Below are positions 32,436 to 42,912 of a stretch of 64,000 nt of DNA, in pieces (positions within the stretch are counted from its first letter, which is position 1; the number at the start of each line of letters is the position of its first letter). The position numbers and the translations under genes were made by a program. The stretch covers positions 806,001 through 870,000 of the forward strand of contig NZ_FNPT01000001.1 in the NCBI RefSeq assembly GCF_900107375.1. Direction: 5' to 3'. The notes under the pieces were generated by a model. That model was not told where the DNA came from and made no database searches. It worked only from the letters and a program-made list of their open reading frames with translations. This DNA is from Lysobacter sp. yr284. Its GTDB lineage: Bacteria > Pseudomonadota > Gammaproteobacteria > Xanthomonadales > Xanthomonadaceae.

Positions 32436-34121
32436 TCAGGCCAACGCCGCCTGGTGCACGCCCGCCACCGCGCGCCCGGACGGATCGGCCGCGTTGGCGA
32501 ACGCGGCGTCCCAGGCGATCGCCGCCGGCGACGAACAGGCGATCGACTTGCCGCCCGGCACCGTGTTGGCGCAGGCCTCGCCGGGGAAGTGGCGCTCGAA
32601 GATGCTGCGGTAGTAATAGGCTTCCTTGGTCTGCGGCGTGTTGACCGGGAAACGCACCGCCGCCGCGGCGAGGTCGCGGTCGCTGACCTGGGCCTCGGCG
32701 TGCGCCTTGAGCCCGTCGATCCAGCCGTAACCGACGCCGTCGCTGAACTGCTCCTTCTGCCGCCACAGGATCGAGTCGGGCAGATAGCCTTCGAAGGCTT
32801 CGCGCAGGATCGATTTCTCGATCTTGCCGGCGGCCTTGTCGACCATCTTGGCCTGCGCGTCCATGCGCATCGCCACGTCCATGAACTCCACGTCCAGGAA
32901 CGGCACCCGCGGCTCCACGCCCCAAGCCATCATCGACTTGTTCGCGCGCAGGCAATCGTAGCTGTGCAGCGCATCGAGCTTGCGCACCAGTTCCTGGTGG
33001 AACTCGCGCGCGTTGGGCGCCTTGTGGAAGTAGAGATAGCCGCCGAAGATCTCGTCGCTGCCCTCGCCCGACAGCACCATCTTCACCCCCATCGCCTTGA
33101 TCCGCCGCGCCAGCAGGAACATCGGCGTGGACGCGCGGATGGTGGTGACGTCGTAGGTCTCCACATGCGCGATCACGTCCGGCAGCGCGTCCAGGCCTTC
33201 CTCGAAGGTGTAGGTGAAGCCGTGATGGACGGTGCCCAGCGCCTGCGCCGCCACTTCCGCCGCGGCCAGATCCGGCGAGCCGTCCAGGCCGATGGCGAAG
33301 GAGTGCAGGCGCGGCCACCACGCCTCGGACTGGTCGTCCTCCTCGATCCGGCGGCGGGCGAAGCGCGCCGCGCAAGCCGCGACCAGCGAGGAATCCAGGC
33401 CGCCGGACAGCAGCACGCCGTAGGGCACGTCGCTCATCATCTGCCGGTGCACGGCGCGCTCGAACGCCTCGCGCAGTTCCTGCCGGCTCACCTCGACCCC
33501 GCGCACCGCCTCGTAATCGCGCCACGGGCGCTGGTAGTACTTCACCGGCGCGCCCACCTCGCTGTCGTAGTAGTGGCCGGGCGGGAACGGCGCGACGTCG
33601 TCGCACAACCGCGCCAGCGCCTTCATTTCCGAGGCCACCCACAGGCGGCCGTCGGCGTCGTGGCCCCAGTACAGCGGGCACACCCCGATCGGATCGCGCG
33701 CGATCAGGCAGCGGCCGCGCGCGCCGTCCCACAGGGCGAAGGCGAAGATGCCGTTGAGCCGGCCGAGCAGTTCGCCCGGTTCCAGGCCCTCGCGGTAGAG
33801 CGCGTTGATGACTTCGCAATCGGACTTGGTCTGGAACGCATACGGCTGCGCGAGCCGCTGTTCGAGTTCGCGATGGTTGTAGATCTCGCCGTTGACCGCG
33901 AGCGCCAGTTCGCCGTCGGCCGAGCGCAGCGGCTGCGAACCGCCGCTGGGATCGACGATGGCCAGGCGCTCGTGCACCAGGATCGCGCGCGGCTCGGCGT
34001 GCACGCCGGACCAGTCGGGCCCGCGGTGGCGTTGCCGCGCCGACAGCGACAGCGCCAGGGGCCGCAGCGGTCGCAGGTCGGCGCCGGGGCGGAGGTCGAA
34101 CAGGCCGAGGATCGAGCACAT
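32436..34121 (-). CDS. asnB: Asparagine synthase (glutamine-hydrolysing)
   Basis: 561 residues. It begins MCSILGLFD with the catalytic Cys2 of the class II glutaminase (N-terminal Ntn) domain; HRGPDWSG, VHERLAIVDPSGGSQPL and VNGEIYNHRELE follow. The synthetase domain has the PP-loop LLSGGLDSSLVAA, and later SGEGSDEIFGGYLYFHKAP and FLDVEFMDVAMRMD. It makes asparagine from aspartate, ATP and glutamine. Length and motifs match E. coli AsnB. GGAG is 10 bp before the start. The 260 bp upstream hold an Asn-rich leader peptide and a terminator hairpin, suggesting attenuation by charged tRNA-Asn. It runs convergent to the small secreted protein, with the tandem hairpin array between. Confidence 0.95.
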   Translation of the reverse strand: MCSILGLFDLRPGADLRPLRPLALSLSARQRHRGPDWSGVHAEPRAILVHERLAIVDPSGGSQPLRSADGELALAVNGEIYNHRELEQRLAQPYAFQTKSDCEVINALYREGLEPGELLGRLNGIFAFALWDGARGRCLIARDPIGVCPLYWGHDADGRLWVASEMKALARLCDDVAPFPPGHYYDSEVGAPVKYYQRPWRDYEAVRGVEVSRQELREAFERAVHRQMMSDVPYGVLLSGGLDSSLVAACAARFARRRIEEDDQSEAWWPRLHSFAIGLDGSPDLAAAEVAAQALGTVHHGFTYTFEEGLDALPDVIAHVETYDVTTIRASTPMFLLARRIKAMGVKMVLSGEGSDEIFGGYLYFHKAPNAREFHQELVRKLDALHSYDCLRANKSMMAWGVEPRVPFLDVEFMDVAMRMDAQAKMVDKAAGKIEKSILREAFEGYLPDSILWRQKEQFSDGVGYGWIDGLKAHAEAQVSDRDLAAAAVRFPVNTPQTKEAYYYRSIFERHFPGEACANTVPGGKSIACSSPAAIAWDAAFANAADPSGRAVAGVHQAALA

Positions 34122-34191
34122 CGGGGAATCTCCAGTGGGGTTCGAAGCGGTGGGGAGGAGGCGGGAGGGTTTTGCGGAGGGCAGAAACGAC

Positions 34192-34219
34192 GAAGCCCGC
34201 GCTGGTCGGCGCGGGCTTC
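34192..34219 (-). terminator. Attenuator hairpin in the asnB leader
   Basis: A perfect 11-bp stem, GAAGCCCGCGC/GCGCGGGCTTC, with a 6-nt loop. On the minus strand it is followed by GTCGTTTCTGC, like the FKBP terminator tail. It lies 28 nt after the stop codon of the Asn-rich leader peptide and about 70 nt before asnB. GCGGGC in the leader end (34259-34264 on the plus strand reads GCCCGC) can pair with its 5' arm as an antiterminator. Confidence 0.75.
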
Positions 34220-34246
34220 GGTGCGATCTAGCGTGTCTTGCGCGCG

Positions 34247-34381
34247 CTAGTCGCCGGCCCGCGGGAGGCTGGCGTTATTGCGGTTATTGTTGTTGCCGCG
34301 CGCGTTCGCAGCGGCCGCGCGCGAACGGCCGGCCGAAGCGGCGGCGTTGCGGACAGCGGCGGTAGCGAAGAAGGAAGTCAC
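34247..34381 (-). CDS. Asn-rich leader peptide upstream of asnB (putative attenuator peptide)
   Basis: 44 codons from a GTG start at 34381 to TAG. AGGA (minus strand 34392-34389) sits 7 nt before the GTG, a good ribosome-binding site. Residues 30-33 are Asn, 34 is Arg and 35-36 are Asn: six asparagine codons (four AAC, two AAT) in seven. Eight of 44 residues are Asn. The peptide begins VTSFFATAAVRNAA. Its position just before a terminator hairpin and asnB is the classic layout of amino-acid leader peptides (trpL, hisL, leuL). Low charged tRNA-Asn should stall the ribosome on the Asn run and favour readthrough into asnB. This is inference from layout; the peptide is too short for family evidence. 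Confidence 0.75.
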   Translation of the reverse strand: MTSFFATAAVRNAAASAGRSRAAAANARGNNNNRNNASLPRAGD

Positions 34382-34490
34382 GGGCCGATCCTGCTTGAGG
34401 ATCGCAGCGGATGCAAGCGCCGCCGGTCGATTCGCCGACCCGCGCCGCGCTTTTGGTGGGCGGGCCTGCAGCCCCGGTGCTTTCGTCTTT

Positions 34491-34577
34491 TGTGGGAGGG
34501 CCTTCAGGCCCGATGCGTTTCGATCAGATCGCCGCGACCTGAGACGAAGGCATCGGGCCTGAAGGCCCTCCCACAGA
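34491..34577. repeat. Paired inverted copies of repeat family B
   Basis: GTGGGAGGGCCTTCAGGCCC and its complement with a 36-bp spacer, close in sequence to the 8211-8297 pair. It lies between the asnB leader and the divergent acylase gene. Bases 34382-34490 hold the asnB promoter region, where no clear -35/-10 is seen. Confidence 0.7.
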
Positions 34578-34654
34578 AGCCCGCTCGCACAAGCAGTCCT
34601 CGCACAGGCCAGCCGGAGTCCACATCGGCTAAGCTCGCCGGCACGGAGGACCCC

Positions 34655-37072
34655 ATGGCCAAATGGATCAAGCGCGGCCTGCTCGCGCTGCTTTGCCTGT
34701 TCGCGATCGCCGCCGGCGGCGCCTGGTGGCTGCTCAGCGGCAGCCTGCCGCAACTCGACGGCCGCCCCGCCCTCGCCGGCCTGTCGGCGCCGGCTACGGT
34801 CCAGCGCGATGCGCTCGGCGTGGTCACCGTCGATGCCGCCAGCGAAATCGATGCGATGCGCGCGCTCGGCTACGTCCACGGCCAGGAGCGCTATTTCGAG
34901 ATGGACCTGCTGCGCCGCACCGCCGCCGGCGAGCTGTCGGCGCTGTTCGGCGAACGCGCGCTCGACTACGACCGCCGCCATCGCGTGCACCGCCTGCGCG
35001 CGCGGGTGCAGTCGCACCTGGCCGCCTTCAGCGGCGACAAGGCCGCCTTGCTGCAGGCCTACGCCGACGGCGTCAACGCCGGCCGCCAGGGGCTCTCGCG
35101 CAAGCCCTGGCCCTACCTGCTGCTGCGCAGCGAGCCCGAGCCGTGGACCGTGGCCGACTCGGCCCTGGTCGGCTATGCGATGTACTTCGACCTGCAAGGC
35201 GGCGACAACGCGCGCGAGCTGGCGCTCTCGCGCATCCAGCCGCACGTGCCGCCGGCGCTGTTCGCGCTGCTGACCAATCCCGGCAGCACCTGGGACGCGC
35301 CGCTGTTCGGCGCGCCGTTCGGCGACGCCGCCCTGCCCGGCCCGGACCAGCTCGACCTGCGCAAGCTGCCCGCGCCGCCGCCGGGCGCGCTGAAGCCGCT
35401 GCCGTTCCTGGACGAGATCGGCAGCAACAACTTCGCCGTCGCCGGCAGCCTGACCGCCGACCGCCGCGCGATCGTCGCCGACGACATGCACCTGGGCCTG
35501 CGCGCGCCCAACCTGTGGTTCCGCGCGCGCCTGCGCTATCCCGACCCGCGTTCGCCCGGCGGCAAGACCGACGCCAGCGGCTTCACCCTGCCCGGCCTGC
35601 CGGCGGTGGTGGTCGGCAGCAACGGCCACGTCGCCTGGGCCTTCACCAACAGCTACGGCGACTGGGCCGACTGGTCGCTGCAGCCCGGCTGCGCCGGCGC
35701 CGCCAAGCCCGGCGATTGCGCCGGCCTGAAGACCTACGAGGAAACCATCGCCGTCGCCGGCCGCGCGCCGGAGAAGCTGACGGTGCGCGAGACCGAGTGG
35801 GGCCCGCTGCTGCACGACAACCCCGACGGCAGCGCGCTGGCGCTGCGCTGGAGCGCGCACCTGCCCGGCGCGCTGAACATGGGCCTGGCCGACCTGCTGC
35901 ACGCGGGCTCGGTCGAGGATGCGTTGCAGATCGCGCGCGGCGTGGCGCTACCGGTGCAGAACCTGGTCGTCGGCGACCGCCAGGGCAAGATCGCCTGGCG
36001 TCTGCTCGGCCCGATCCCGGAGCGCGAAGGCGGGTGCTCGACCGCCGCGCTGGTCGAGAACGCCGACGCCGCCGGCCGCGCGCTGCCGGCGCCGACCTGC
36101 CCGCCGTGGTCGATCCAGACCGTCGACGCGCCGAGCCTGGTCGCGCCGCCCTCGGGCCGGCTGTGGACGGCGAACACGCGCACCCTCGACGGCCTGGAAC
36201 TCGAACGCATCGGCCAGGGCGACTACGTGCTCGGCGCGCGCGCCGGGCAGATCCGCGACGGCCTGTTCGCCAAACAGCGCTTCAGCGAACGCGACCTGCT
36301 GGCGATCCAGCTCGACGACCGGGCGCTGTTCCTCAAGCACTGGTGGGACCTGCTGCAACGACAAGGCGGCCAGGCCGCGCAGGCCAAGGACCGGCCCGCG
36401 CTGGCGGCGCTGGCGCAGGCCGCGCAGCGCTGGGAAGGCCGCGCGGAGCCGGGATCGGTGAGCTATCGCATCGTCCGCGACTGGCGCCGCGCGGTGTTCA
36501 CCCGCATCGCCAACGGCCTGACCGCGCCGGCGCAGGCGGCGCTGGGCGCGCAGTTCGAGATGCCCGACCTCAAGCAGATGGAAGGCGTGATCTGGCCGCT
36601 GCTGACCCAGCGCCCGGCGCACCTGCTGCCGCGCAACGAGCGATCGTGGGACGGCCTGCTCGAACACGCCGCGCAGGACGTGCTGGCCGAACTCAAGGTC
36701 CAGCCCGGCGCCGACGCCGCCGCGCAACTGTCCAAGCGCACCTGGGGCGAACACAACACCGCCTCGATCTGCCACCCGTTGGCCTCGGCCCTGCCCGGCT
36801 TCGCCCGCCGCGCGCTGTGCATGCCGCCGGACCAGCTGCCCGGCGATGCGGCGATGCCGCGCGTGCAGCGGCCGGACTTCGGCGCCTCCGAGCGCATGGT
36901 GGTGTCGCCGGGCCACGAAGCCGACGGCATCGTGCACATGCCCGGCGGCCAGAGCGGCCACCCGCTGTCGCCGTTCTGGGGCGCGGGCCACGACGACTGG
37001 GTGCACGGCCGGCCGACGCCGTTCCTGCCGGGCGCGGCGAAGTACACGATGACGTTGCAGCCGGCGAAGTAA
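34655..37072 (+). CDS. Penicillin-acylase-family Ntn hydrolase
   Basis: 805 residues. An N-terminal hydrophobic segment (10-30, LLALLCLFAIAAGGAWWLLSG) is a signal or anchor. The alpha chain follows (about 35-230). The autocatalytic cleavage site precedes Ser257 in DEIG-SNNFAVAG, the nucleophile of the beta chain. GLPAVVVGSNGHVAWAFTNSYGDWADW and ERSWDG are family segments. Members self-process in the periplasm and hydrolyse amides such as beta-lactam side chains or acyl-homoserine lactones. The substrate is not set by the sequence; quorum-signal degradation is one option. GGAGGA lies 4 bp before the start, slightly close. Upstream in-frame sequence through repeat B was rejected. Confidence 0.88.
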   Translation: MAKWIKRGLLALLCLFAIAAGGAWWLLSGSLPQLDGRPALAGLSAPATVQRDALGVVTVDAASEIDAMRALGYVHGQERYFEMDLLRRTAAGELSALFGERALDYDRRHRVHRLRARVQSHLAAFSGDKAALLQAYADGVNAGRQGLSRKPWPYLLLRSEPEPWTVADSALVGYAMYFDLQGGDNARELALSRIQPHVPPALFALLTNPGSTWDAPLFGAPFGDAALPGPDQLDLRKLPAPPPGALKPLPFLDEIGSNNFAVAGSLTADRRAIVADDMHLGLRAPNLWFRARLRYPDPRSPGGKTDASGFTLPGLPAVVVGSNGHVAWAFTNSYGDWADWSLQPGCAGAAKPGDCAGLKTYEETIAVAGRAPEKLTVRETEWGPLLHDNPDGSALALRWSAHLPGALNMGLADLLHAGSVEDALQIARGVALPVQNLVVGDRQGKIAWRLLGPIPEREGGCSTAALVENADAAGRALPAPTCPPWSIQTVDAPSLVAPPSGRLWTANTRTLDGLELERIGQGDYVLGARAGQIRDGLFAKQRFSERDLLAIQLDDRALFLKHWWDLLQRQGGQAAQAKDRPALAALAQAAQRWEGRAEPGSVSYRIVRDWRRAVFTRIANGLTAPAQAALGAQFEMPDLKQMEGVIWPLLTQRPAHLLPRNERSWDGLLEHAAQDVLAELKVQPGADAAAQLSKRTWGEHNTASICHPLASALPGFARRALCMPPDQLPGDAAMPRVQRPDFGASERMVVSPGHEADGIVHMPGGQSGHPLSPFWGAGHDDWVHGRPTPFLPGAAKYTMTLQPAK

Positions 37073-37100
37073 CGAGCGCCGGCGCTGTTCCGCCGGCTGC

Positions 37101-37199
37101 CTGTAGGAGCGGCGCAAGCCGCGACCGCGGCAACACAACTACGGCGTAGCCATCGTCGTAGTTGTGTTGCCGCGGTCGCGGCTCGCGCCGCTCCTACAA
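37101..37199. repeat. Paired inverted copies of repeat family A
   Basis: CTGTAGGAGCGGCGCAAGCC... and its complement, arms extending into AACACAACTACG/CGTAGTTGTGTT so that the whole 99 bp is nearly one perfect hairpin. It lies between the convergent acylase and dapE genes. Confidence 0.8.
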
Positions 37200-37218
37200 G
37201 GGGCTGCCGAAGCCGCGC

Positions 37219-38367
37219 TCAGCGCATCAAACGCTCGATCAACGCCAGATACAGGTCCGGCAACGCTTCCAGATCGGCCACCGACACGTTCTCGTCGACC
37301 TTGTGGATGCTCGCGTTGACCGGCCCGATCTCGATGCACTGCGCGCCCAGCGGCGCGATGAAACGCGCATCCGAAGCCCCGCCGCCGGTGCTCTCCTCCG
37401 GCGCCGCGCCGGCGAACTGCGCCAGCACCTCGCGCGCGGCCGCGCGCAACGGCCCTTCCGGGGTGTAGAACGGCTCGCCGCCGCGGAACCAGGCCAATTC
37501 GTACTGCAGCCCGTGCGCGCGCAACACCGCTTCGCACTCCGCTTCCAGCCGCTGCGCGTTCCAGCTCGGGTTGTAGCGCAGGTTGAACAACACCTGCAGC
37601 TCGCCCGGAATCACGTTGTTGGCGCCGGTGCCGGCGTGGATGTTGCTGATCTGCAACGACGTAGGCGGAAACGTTTCGTACCCCTCGTCCCAACGCCGCG
37701 CCGCCAGCTCCGACAGCGCCGGCATCGCCTGATGGATCGGGTTGCGGGCTTTTTCCGGATAGGCCACATGGCCCTGCACGCCGATCACCTTCAGCGTCGC
37801 CGACAAGGTCCCGCGGCGGCCGACCCGCAACAGATCGCCGAGCTTGCGCGTCGACGAAGGCTCGCCGGTCACGCACCAATCGATTTGCTCGCCGCGTGCG
37901 CGGAAGGTCTCGGCGACGCGGCGCACGCCGTCGATGGCGTCGCCTTCCTCGTCCGAGGTCAGCAGCAGCGCGACCCGGCCGCGATGGCGCGGATGCGCCG
38001 CGGCGAAGCGCTCCAGCGCGACCACGAACGCGGCCACGCTGCCTTTCATGTCGGCCGCGCCGCGGCCGTACAGCACGCCGTCGCGGATCTGCGGCGCGAA
38101 CGGATCGCTGGCCCAGGCCTCGACCGGGCCGGACGGCACCACGTCGGTATGGCCGAGCAAGACCAGGGTCGGCCCGTCGCCGTCGCCGTGGGTCGCCCAC
38201 AGGTTGTCGACTTCGCCGTAGCGCAGGCGCTCGCAGGCGAATCCGGCGCGTTGCAGGCGCTGCGCGATCAACTCCTGGCAACCCAGGTCCGCCGGCGTCA
38301 CCGACGCGCGCGAAATCAATTCGCAGGTCAGCGCCAGCACCTCGCTCGGCGCGGCGGCCGCGCTCAC
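37219..38367 (-). CDS. dapE: Succinyl-diaminopimelate desuccinylase
   Basis: 382 residues, M20 metallopeptidase fold. Metal ligands are seen in [12 protein letters not shown] (His), [10 protein letters not shown] (bridging Asp), [10 protein letters not shown] (catalytic Glu plus ligand Glu), TGEPSS (Asp/Glu position) and IHKVDENV (His). The dimerisation domain is in the middle ([23 protein letters not shown]). It makes LL-diaminopimelate in lysine and peptidoglycan synthesis. The start is a GTG at 38367 overlapping the yffB stop codon by 4 bp (GTGA); the longer frame would run through yffB. dapD lies in the same operon, giving two consecutive steps of the pathway. Confidence 0.93.
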   Translation of the reverse strand: MSAAAAPSEVLALTCELISRASVTPADLGCQELIAQRLQRAGFACERLRYGEVDNLWATHGDGDGPTLVLLGHTDVVPSGPVEAWASDPFAPQIRDGVLYGRGAADMKGSVAAFVVALERFAAAHPRHRGRVALLLTSDEEGDAIDGVRRVAETFRARGEQIDWCVTGEPSSTRKLGDLLRVGRRGTLSATLKVIGVQGHVAYPEKARNPIHQAMPALSELAARRWDEGYETFPPTSLQISNIHAGTGANNVIPGELQVLFNLRYNPSWNAQRLEAECEAVLRAHGLQYELAWFRGGEPFYTPEGPLRAAAREVLAQFAGAAPEESTGGGASDARFIAPLGAQCIEIGPVNASIHKVDENVSVADLEALPDLYLALIERLMR

Positions 38368-38723
38368 GCGCCGATCCCGAAGCGCTGCTTGAAGCCGTTG
38401 TCGCTGAAGCCCTGGCTGACCTTGCCGTCGTCGGTGACCACCACCGGCCGCCGGATCAACTGCGGATACTCCTTGAGCAACAGCTTCCACTCCGCGTCCG
38501 ACGCCGGTTCCTTGCGGTTCGGCGCCAGCGTGCGCCAGGTGGTCGAGGACTTGTTGATCAACGCCTCCCAGCCGCCGAGCTGGGTCTTCCACTCCACCAG
38601 CGTTTCCGGCGCCTGCCGGTTGTCGCGGTAATCGACGAAAGTGTGGGCGACCCCGAAACGGTCGAGCCACTTGCGGGCTTTCTTGCAGGTATCGCAGTTA
38701 TTGAGGCCGTACACGGTGGTCAT
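38364..38723 (-). CDS. yffB: ArsC/Spx-family thioredoxin-fold protein YffB
   Basis: 119 residues. It begins [20 protein letters not shown]; the CDTC pair near residue 10 and the VDYRDN and [11 protein letters not shown] segments are those of the ArsC/Spx-like YffB family. These are glutathione-linked reductase-like proteins of unclear role; true arsenate reductase activity is not expected from this subgroup. Its conserved place just before dapE in many proteobacteria fits here, where the stop overlaps the dapE GTG. A 13-codon upstream extension was rejected. Confidence 0.88.
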   Translation of the reverse strand: MTTVYGLNNCDTCKKARKWLDRFGVAHTFVDYRDNRQAPETLVEWKTQLGGWEALINKSSTTWRTLAPNRKEPASDAEWKLLLKEYPQLIRRPVVVTDDGKVSQGFSDNGFKQRFGIGA

Positions 38724-38792
38724 GGCAGAACAACCTTTCGATCGAAAAAAGTAAGCGCGCACCGGCGCCGCGACGCGCGGATGCGCGCCGGT

Positions 38793-39263
38793 TCACGGGT
38801 GCAGGCGCAGCAGTTGCGCGCGCGTCCTGAGCTCGTAGGCGAGCGGATGCTCGACGTAGGGAAACCAGCGGGTCCCCTTAGGAATGAAGGCGATCGTGTC
38901 GCCCAGCCGGCCCGGCCGGCGCAAGGTCAGGATCAGCCGCTCGGGGTTGTGGCCGAAGCCGCGGCGGATCGCCGCCACGTCGCGCAGCATGACCTTCTCT
39001 TCGATCCCGTCCGAGCGCACCAGCAGATGGTCGCCGCCGTCCACGACTTCGTCGGCCAGATGCCGGGCCATCGCTCTTTGGATCATCACCGCCAACGCGA
39101 CCAGGCCCAAGGCGACGACGACGCTCGCCGGCTGCAGGGGGCGGCTGAAGACCCCGCCCACCAGCATCGCCCCGAGCACGACCAGGGCCATGCCCGGAAA
39201 CGGCTTTTTCACCCATCGCGTCATGAACGCATTGGAGAGCCTGGATGCGGCGGGCGAGGCCAC
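38793..39263 (-). CDS. Hypothetical membrane protein in the dap operon
   Basis: 156 residues from a GTG at 39263 (2 bp after dapD) or 143 from an ATG at 39224, which begins MTRWVKKPFPGMALVVLG and looks like a natural membrane-protein start. Two membrane helices (about 24-40 and 44-62) are followed by a soluble PH-like domain with DGIEEKVMLRDVAAIRRGFGHNPERLILTLRRPGRLGDTIAFIP. No family is named; bacterial PH-domain membrane proteins have this look. It is flanked on the same strand by dapD and yffB, so it is probably expressed with them. Confidence 0.7.
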   Translation of the reverse strand: MASPAASRLSNAFMTRWVKKPFPGMALVVLGAMLVGGVFSRPLQPASVVVALGLVALAVMIQRAMARHLADEVVDGGDHLLVRSDGIEEKVMLRDVAAIRRGFGHNPERLILTLRRPGRLGDTIAFIPKGTRWFPYVEHPLAYELRTRAQLLRLHP

Positions 39264-39265
39264 GC

Positions 39266-40176
<911 letters not shown>

Positions 40177-40180
<4 letters not shown>

Positions 40181-42912
40181 CGCTTGTCTCCTTCGAGGCA
40201 GGCCAGCAGCGCGTCGCGCAGGGCCTGCTGTTGCGTTGCATCGAGCGCGAGATCGCGCTCGTCGGTGATCTGGAACACGTCCTCGGCGCGCTCGCCGAAG
40301 GTGGCGATGCGCGCGTCGTACACGCGCAGGTTCTGCCGGCGCAGGGCCTGGGCGACGTCGGCCAGCAGGCCCGGGCGGTCGGTGCAGACCAGGCTCAGCA
40401 TGGTCCGCGGCCGCGCCTGCTCGCCCTTGCGGTAGTCGGAAAACCCGATCTGCGGGGCGATGCGGAAATGACGCAGGTGGCGCGGCTGCGCACGCCTCGC
40501 CGGGCGGATCTTCTCCAGCGGCCCGGCCAGCGCCGCGGCCAGCCGGCGCTCGACGTCCTCGGCGCTGGGCGGCTGGCGCGGATCGGTCGGCACCACTTCG
40601 AAGGTGTCGAAGATCGCCCCGTGCGGGCCGTCGAGCACGCGCGCCTGCTGGATCGCCAGGCCGAGCCGGTCGAGGGTGGCGACGATCGCCGCGAACAGGC
40701 CGTCGCGGTCGGGCGAATGCACGAACACTTCCAGCGCGCCGGCGTGGGCGCCGCCGTGCGCGCTGACCGGCCGCGCGCGCACCCGCGTATCGCCGAGCGC
40801 GACCCCGCGCAAGGACGCCGCCTGCCACGCGATCTGATCGGGCCGGCCGCGCTGGAACGCGATCTGCGGCATCCGCGCGAACAGCGCGGCGATGTCCTCG
40901 TCGCGCGCGCCGAACGCGGCCAGCATCGCGTGCGCGGCCTCGCGCGTCTCCGCCGCGCGCTCCTCGCCCGCGACCGGATGCTCCAGCCCGCGGCGCAGGG
41001 CCAGGCGGGTGGCGGTGTACAGATCGGCCAGCAGCCGGTCCTTCCACGCGTTCCACAGCTTGGGCGAGGTGCCGGCGATGTCGGCGCAGGTCAGCAGGTA
41101 CAGATGGTCCAGGTGCTCGCGGTCGGCGACCTTGCTGGCGAAGCGGTGGATCACCTCGGGATCGGCGATGTCCTGCTTCTGCGCGGTCACCGACATCAGC
41201 AGGTGCTGGCGCACCAGCCACTCCACCAGCGCGGTGTCGGATTCGCTCAGGCCCATGACCGCGCCGAACGCGCGCGCATCGTCGCCGCCGAGTTCGGAAT
41301 GATCGCCGCCGCGGCCCTTGGCGATGTCGTGGAACAGCCCGGCCAGCAGCAGCAGTTCCGGCTTGCGCAGGCGCGGCCACACTTCATGGGCGATGCTGAA
41401 GCGCTCGTCGGCCACGCCGGACGCGAAGCGCGCCAGGTTGCGCAGCACCGCCAGCGTGTGCTGGTCGACGGTATAGACGTGGAACAGGTCGAACTGCATG
41501 CGCCCGGAGACTTTCGAGAACGCCGGAATCCAGCGCCCCAGCACGCCCAGGCGGGCCATGCGTTCGAGCGCGTGCACCGGATGCGGGCCGCGCAGCAGCT
41601 TGAGGAAGCGCTCGCGCAACGCCGGCTCGGCCTGCTCGTAGCCGGGCACCTGGGTCAGCGACTCGGCCAGCGCGCGCGCGGTCTGCGAATGCAGGCCGCG
41701 GATCTCGTCGTGCGCGGCCCACGCGGCGAACAGCGCGAACACGTCGGAGGCGTCGCGCGGCCAGTGCGGCTCGCGCGCGGCGATGTAGTCGCGGCGCAGC
41801 TCGAACGCATCGAACGGCACGCCCAGCGCCACCGGCGCGGCTTCGCCTTCGATCTGTTCCTCGAACCGCTGCAGCAGGCGCTCGCCGATGCGCAGCACCA
41901 GCGCGGCGCTGCGGTAGAAGCCCTGCATCATCTGCTCGACGGCGAGGTTGTCGGCGCTGTCGACGTGGCCCAGGCGTTCGGCGAGCACCTTCTGGTAATC
42001 GAAGCGCAGCCGCTCCTCGCGCTTGCGCGCGACCAGGTGCAGGCCGAAGCGCAGCCGCGACAGCGCGCGGCGCTCGCGTTCCAGCGTCGCCCATTCGTCG
42101 GCGCCGAGCTGGCCGATCGACACCAGCGACTCCAGGTCGGAGGTGCCGATGATGCGCAGCGCCATCCAGTGCAGGGTCTGCACGTCGCGCATGCCGCCCG
42201 GCCCTTCCTTGAGGTTGGGTTCCAGGTTGTCGGCGGTGTCGCCGTAGCGCGAATGGCGCTGGCGCAGTTCGTCGCGCTTGGCCAGGAAGAACTCGCGCGC
42301 CGGCCACACCTGCGACGGCGCGATCGCCGCCTGCAGGGCCATGCGCGCGACCGCGTCGGCGGCGATCGGGCGCGCTTCCAGCATCGCGGTGAGCACGGTC
42401 AGGTCGCTGCCGGCCTCGGCGCATTGCGCCGCCGAGCGCACCGCGTGGCCGACCGGCAGGCCGGCGTCCCACAGGCTGGCGAGGAAGCAGCCGAGCTGCT
42501 CGGCCTGCGCGGCCTGGGCCTGCGGTTCGGCCAGCACCAGCAGGTCGATGTCCGATTGCGGGAACAGTTCGCCGCGGCCGTAGCCGCCGACCGCGAACAG
42601 CGCCAGCGGCGCGCCGTCGGCGATGCAGGCGCGCCATGCGGCGCGCACCTGCGCGTCGACCGCGTCGGCGCGCGCGCGCAGCAGCTTGTCGATGTCGGCG
42701 TCGCCGCCGTTGTCGAAGCGGTCGGCCAGCGCCGCGTCCACCGCCGCGAGCGCGGCGCGGATCGCGGCGGGGGTGCCGGGCGCGGGCGGCGCGCCGTCGC
42801 CGGGATCGGGGTTCGGATTCGCGCCGGCCGCGCAAGGACGGCGGGCGTCGGCGGCGCCATCGGCCGCCGCCGCGGGCGTCGCCGAGCGTTCGTCGGCGAC
42901 GGGGCCGGTCAT
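40177..42912 (-). CDS. glnD: Bifunctional [PII] uridylyltransferase/UMP-removing enzyme
   Basis: 911 residues. Domains in order: an Ala/Asp/Pro-rich leader (1-50), the nucleotidyltransferase with [22 protein letters not shown], a helical linker, the HD hydrolase domain ([22 protein letters not shown]), and two ACT domains at the C-terminus ([23 protein letters not shown] and [19 protein letters not shown]). It reports cell glutamine by adding or removing UMP on PII proteins, controlling nitrogen assimilation. It is flanked by 4-bp overlaps with map (upstream) and dapD (downstream). The start at 42912 was set by the ATGA overlap with map. Confidence 0.94.
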
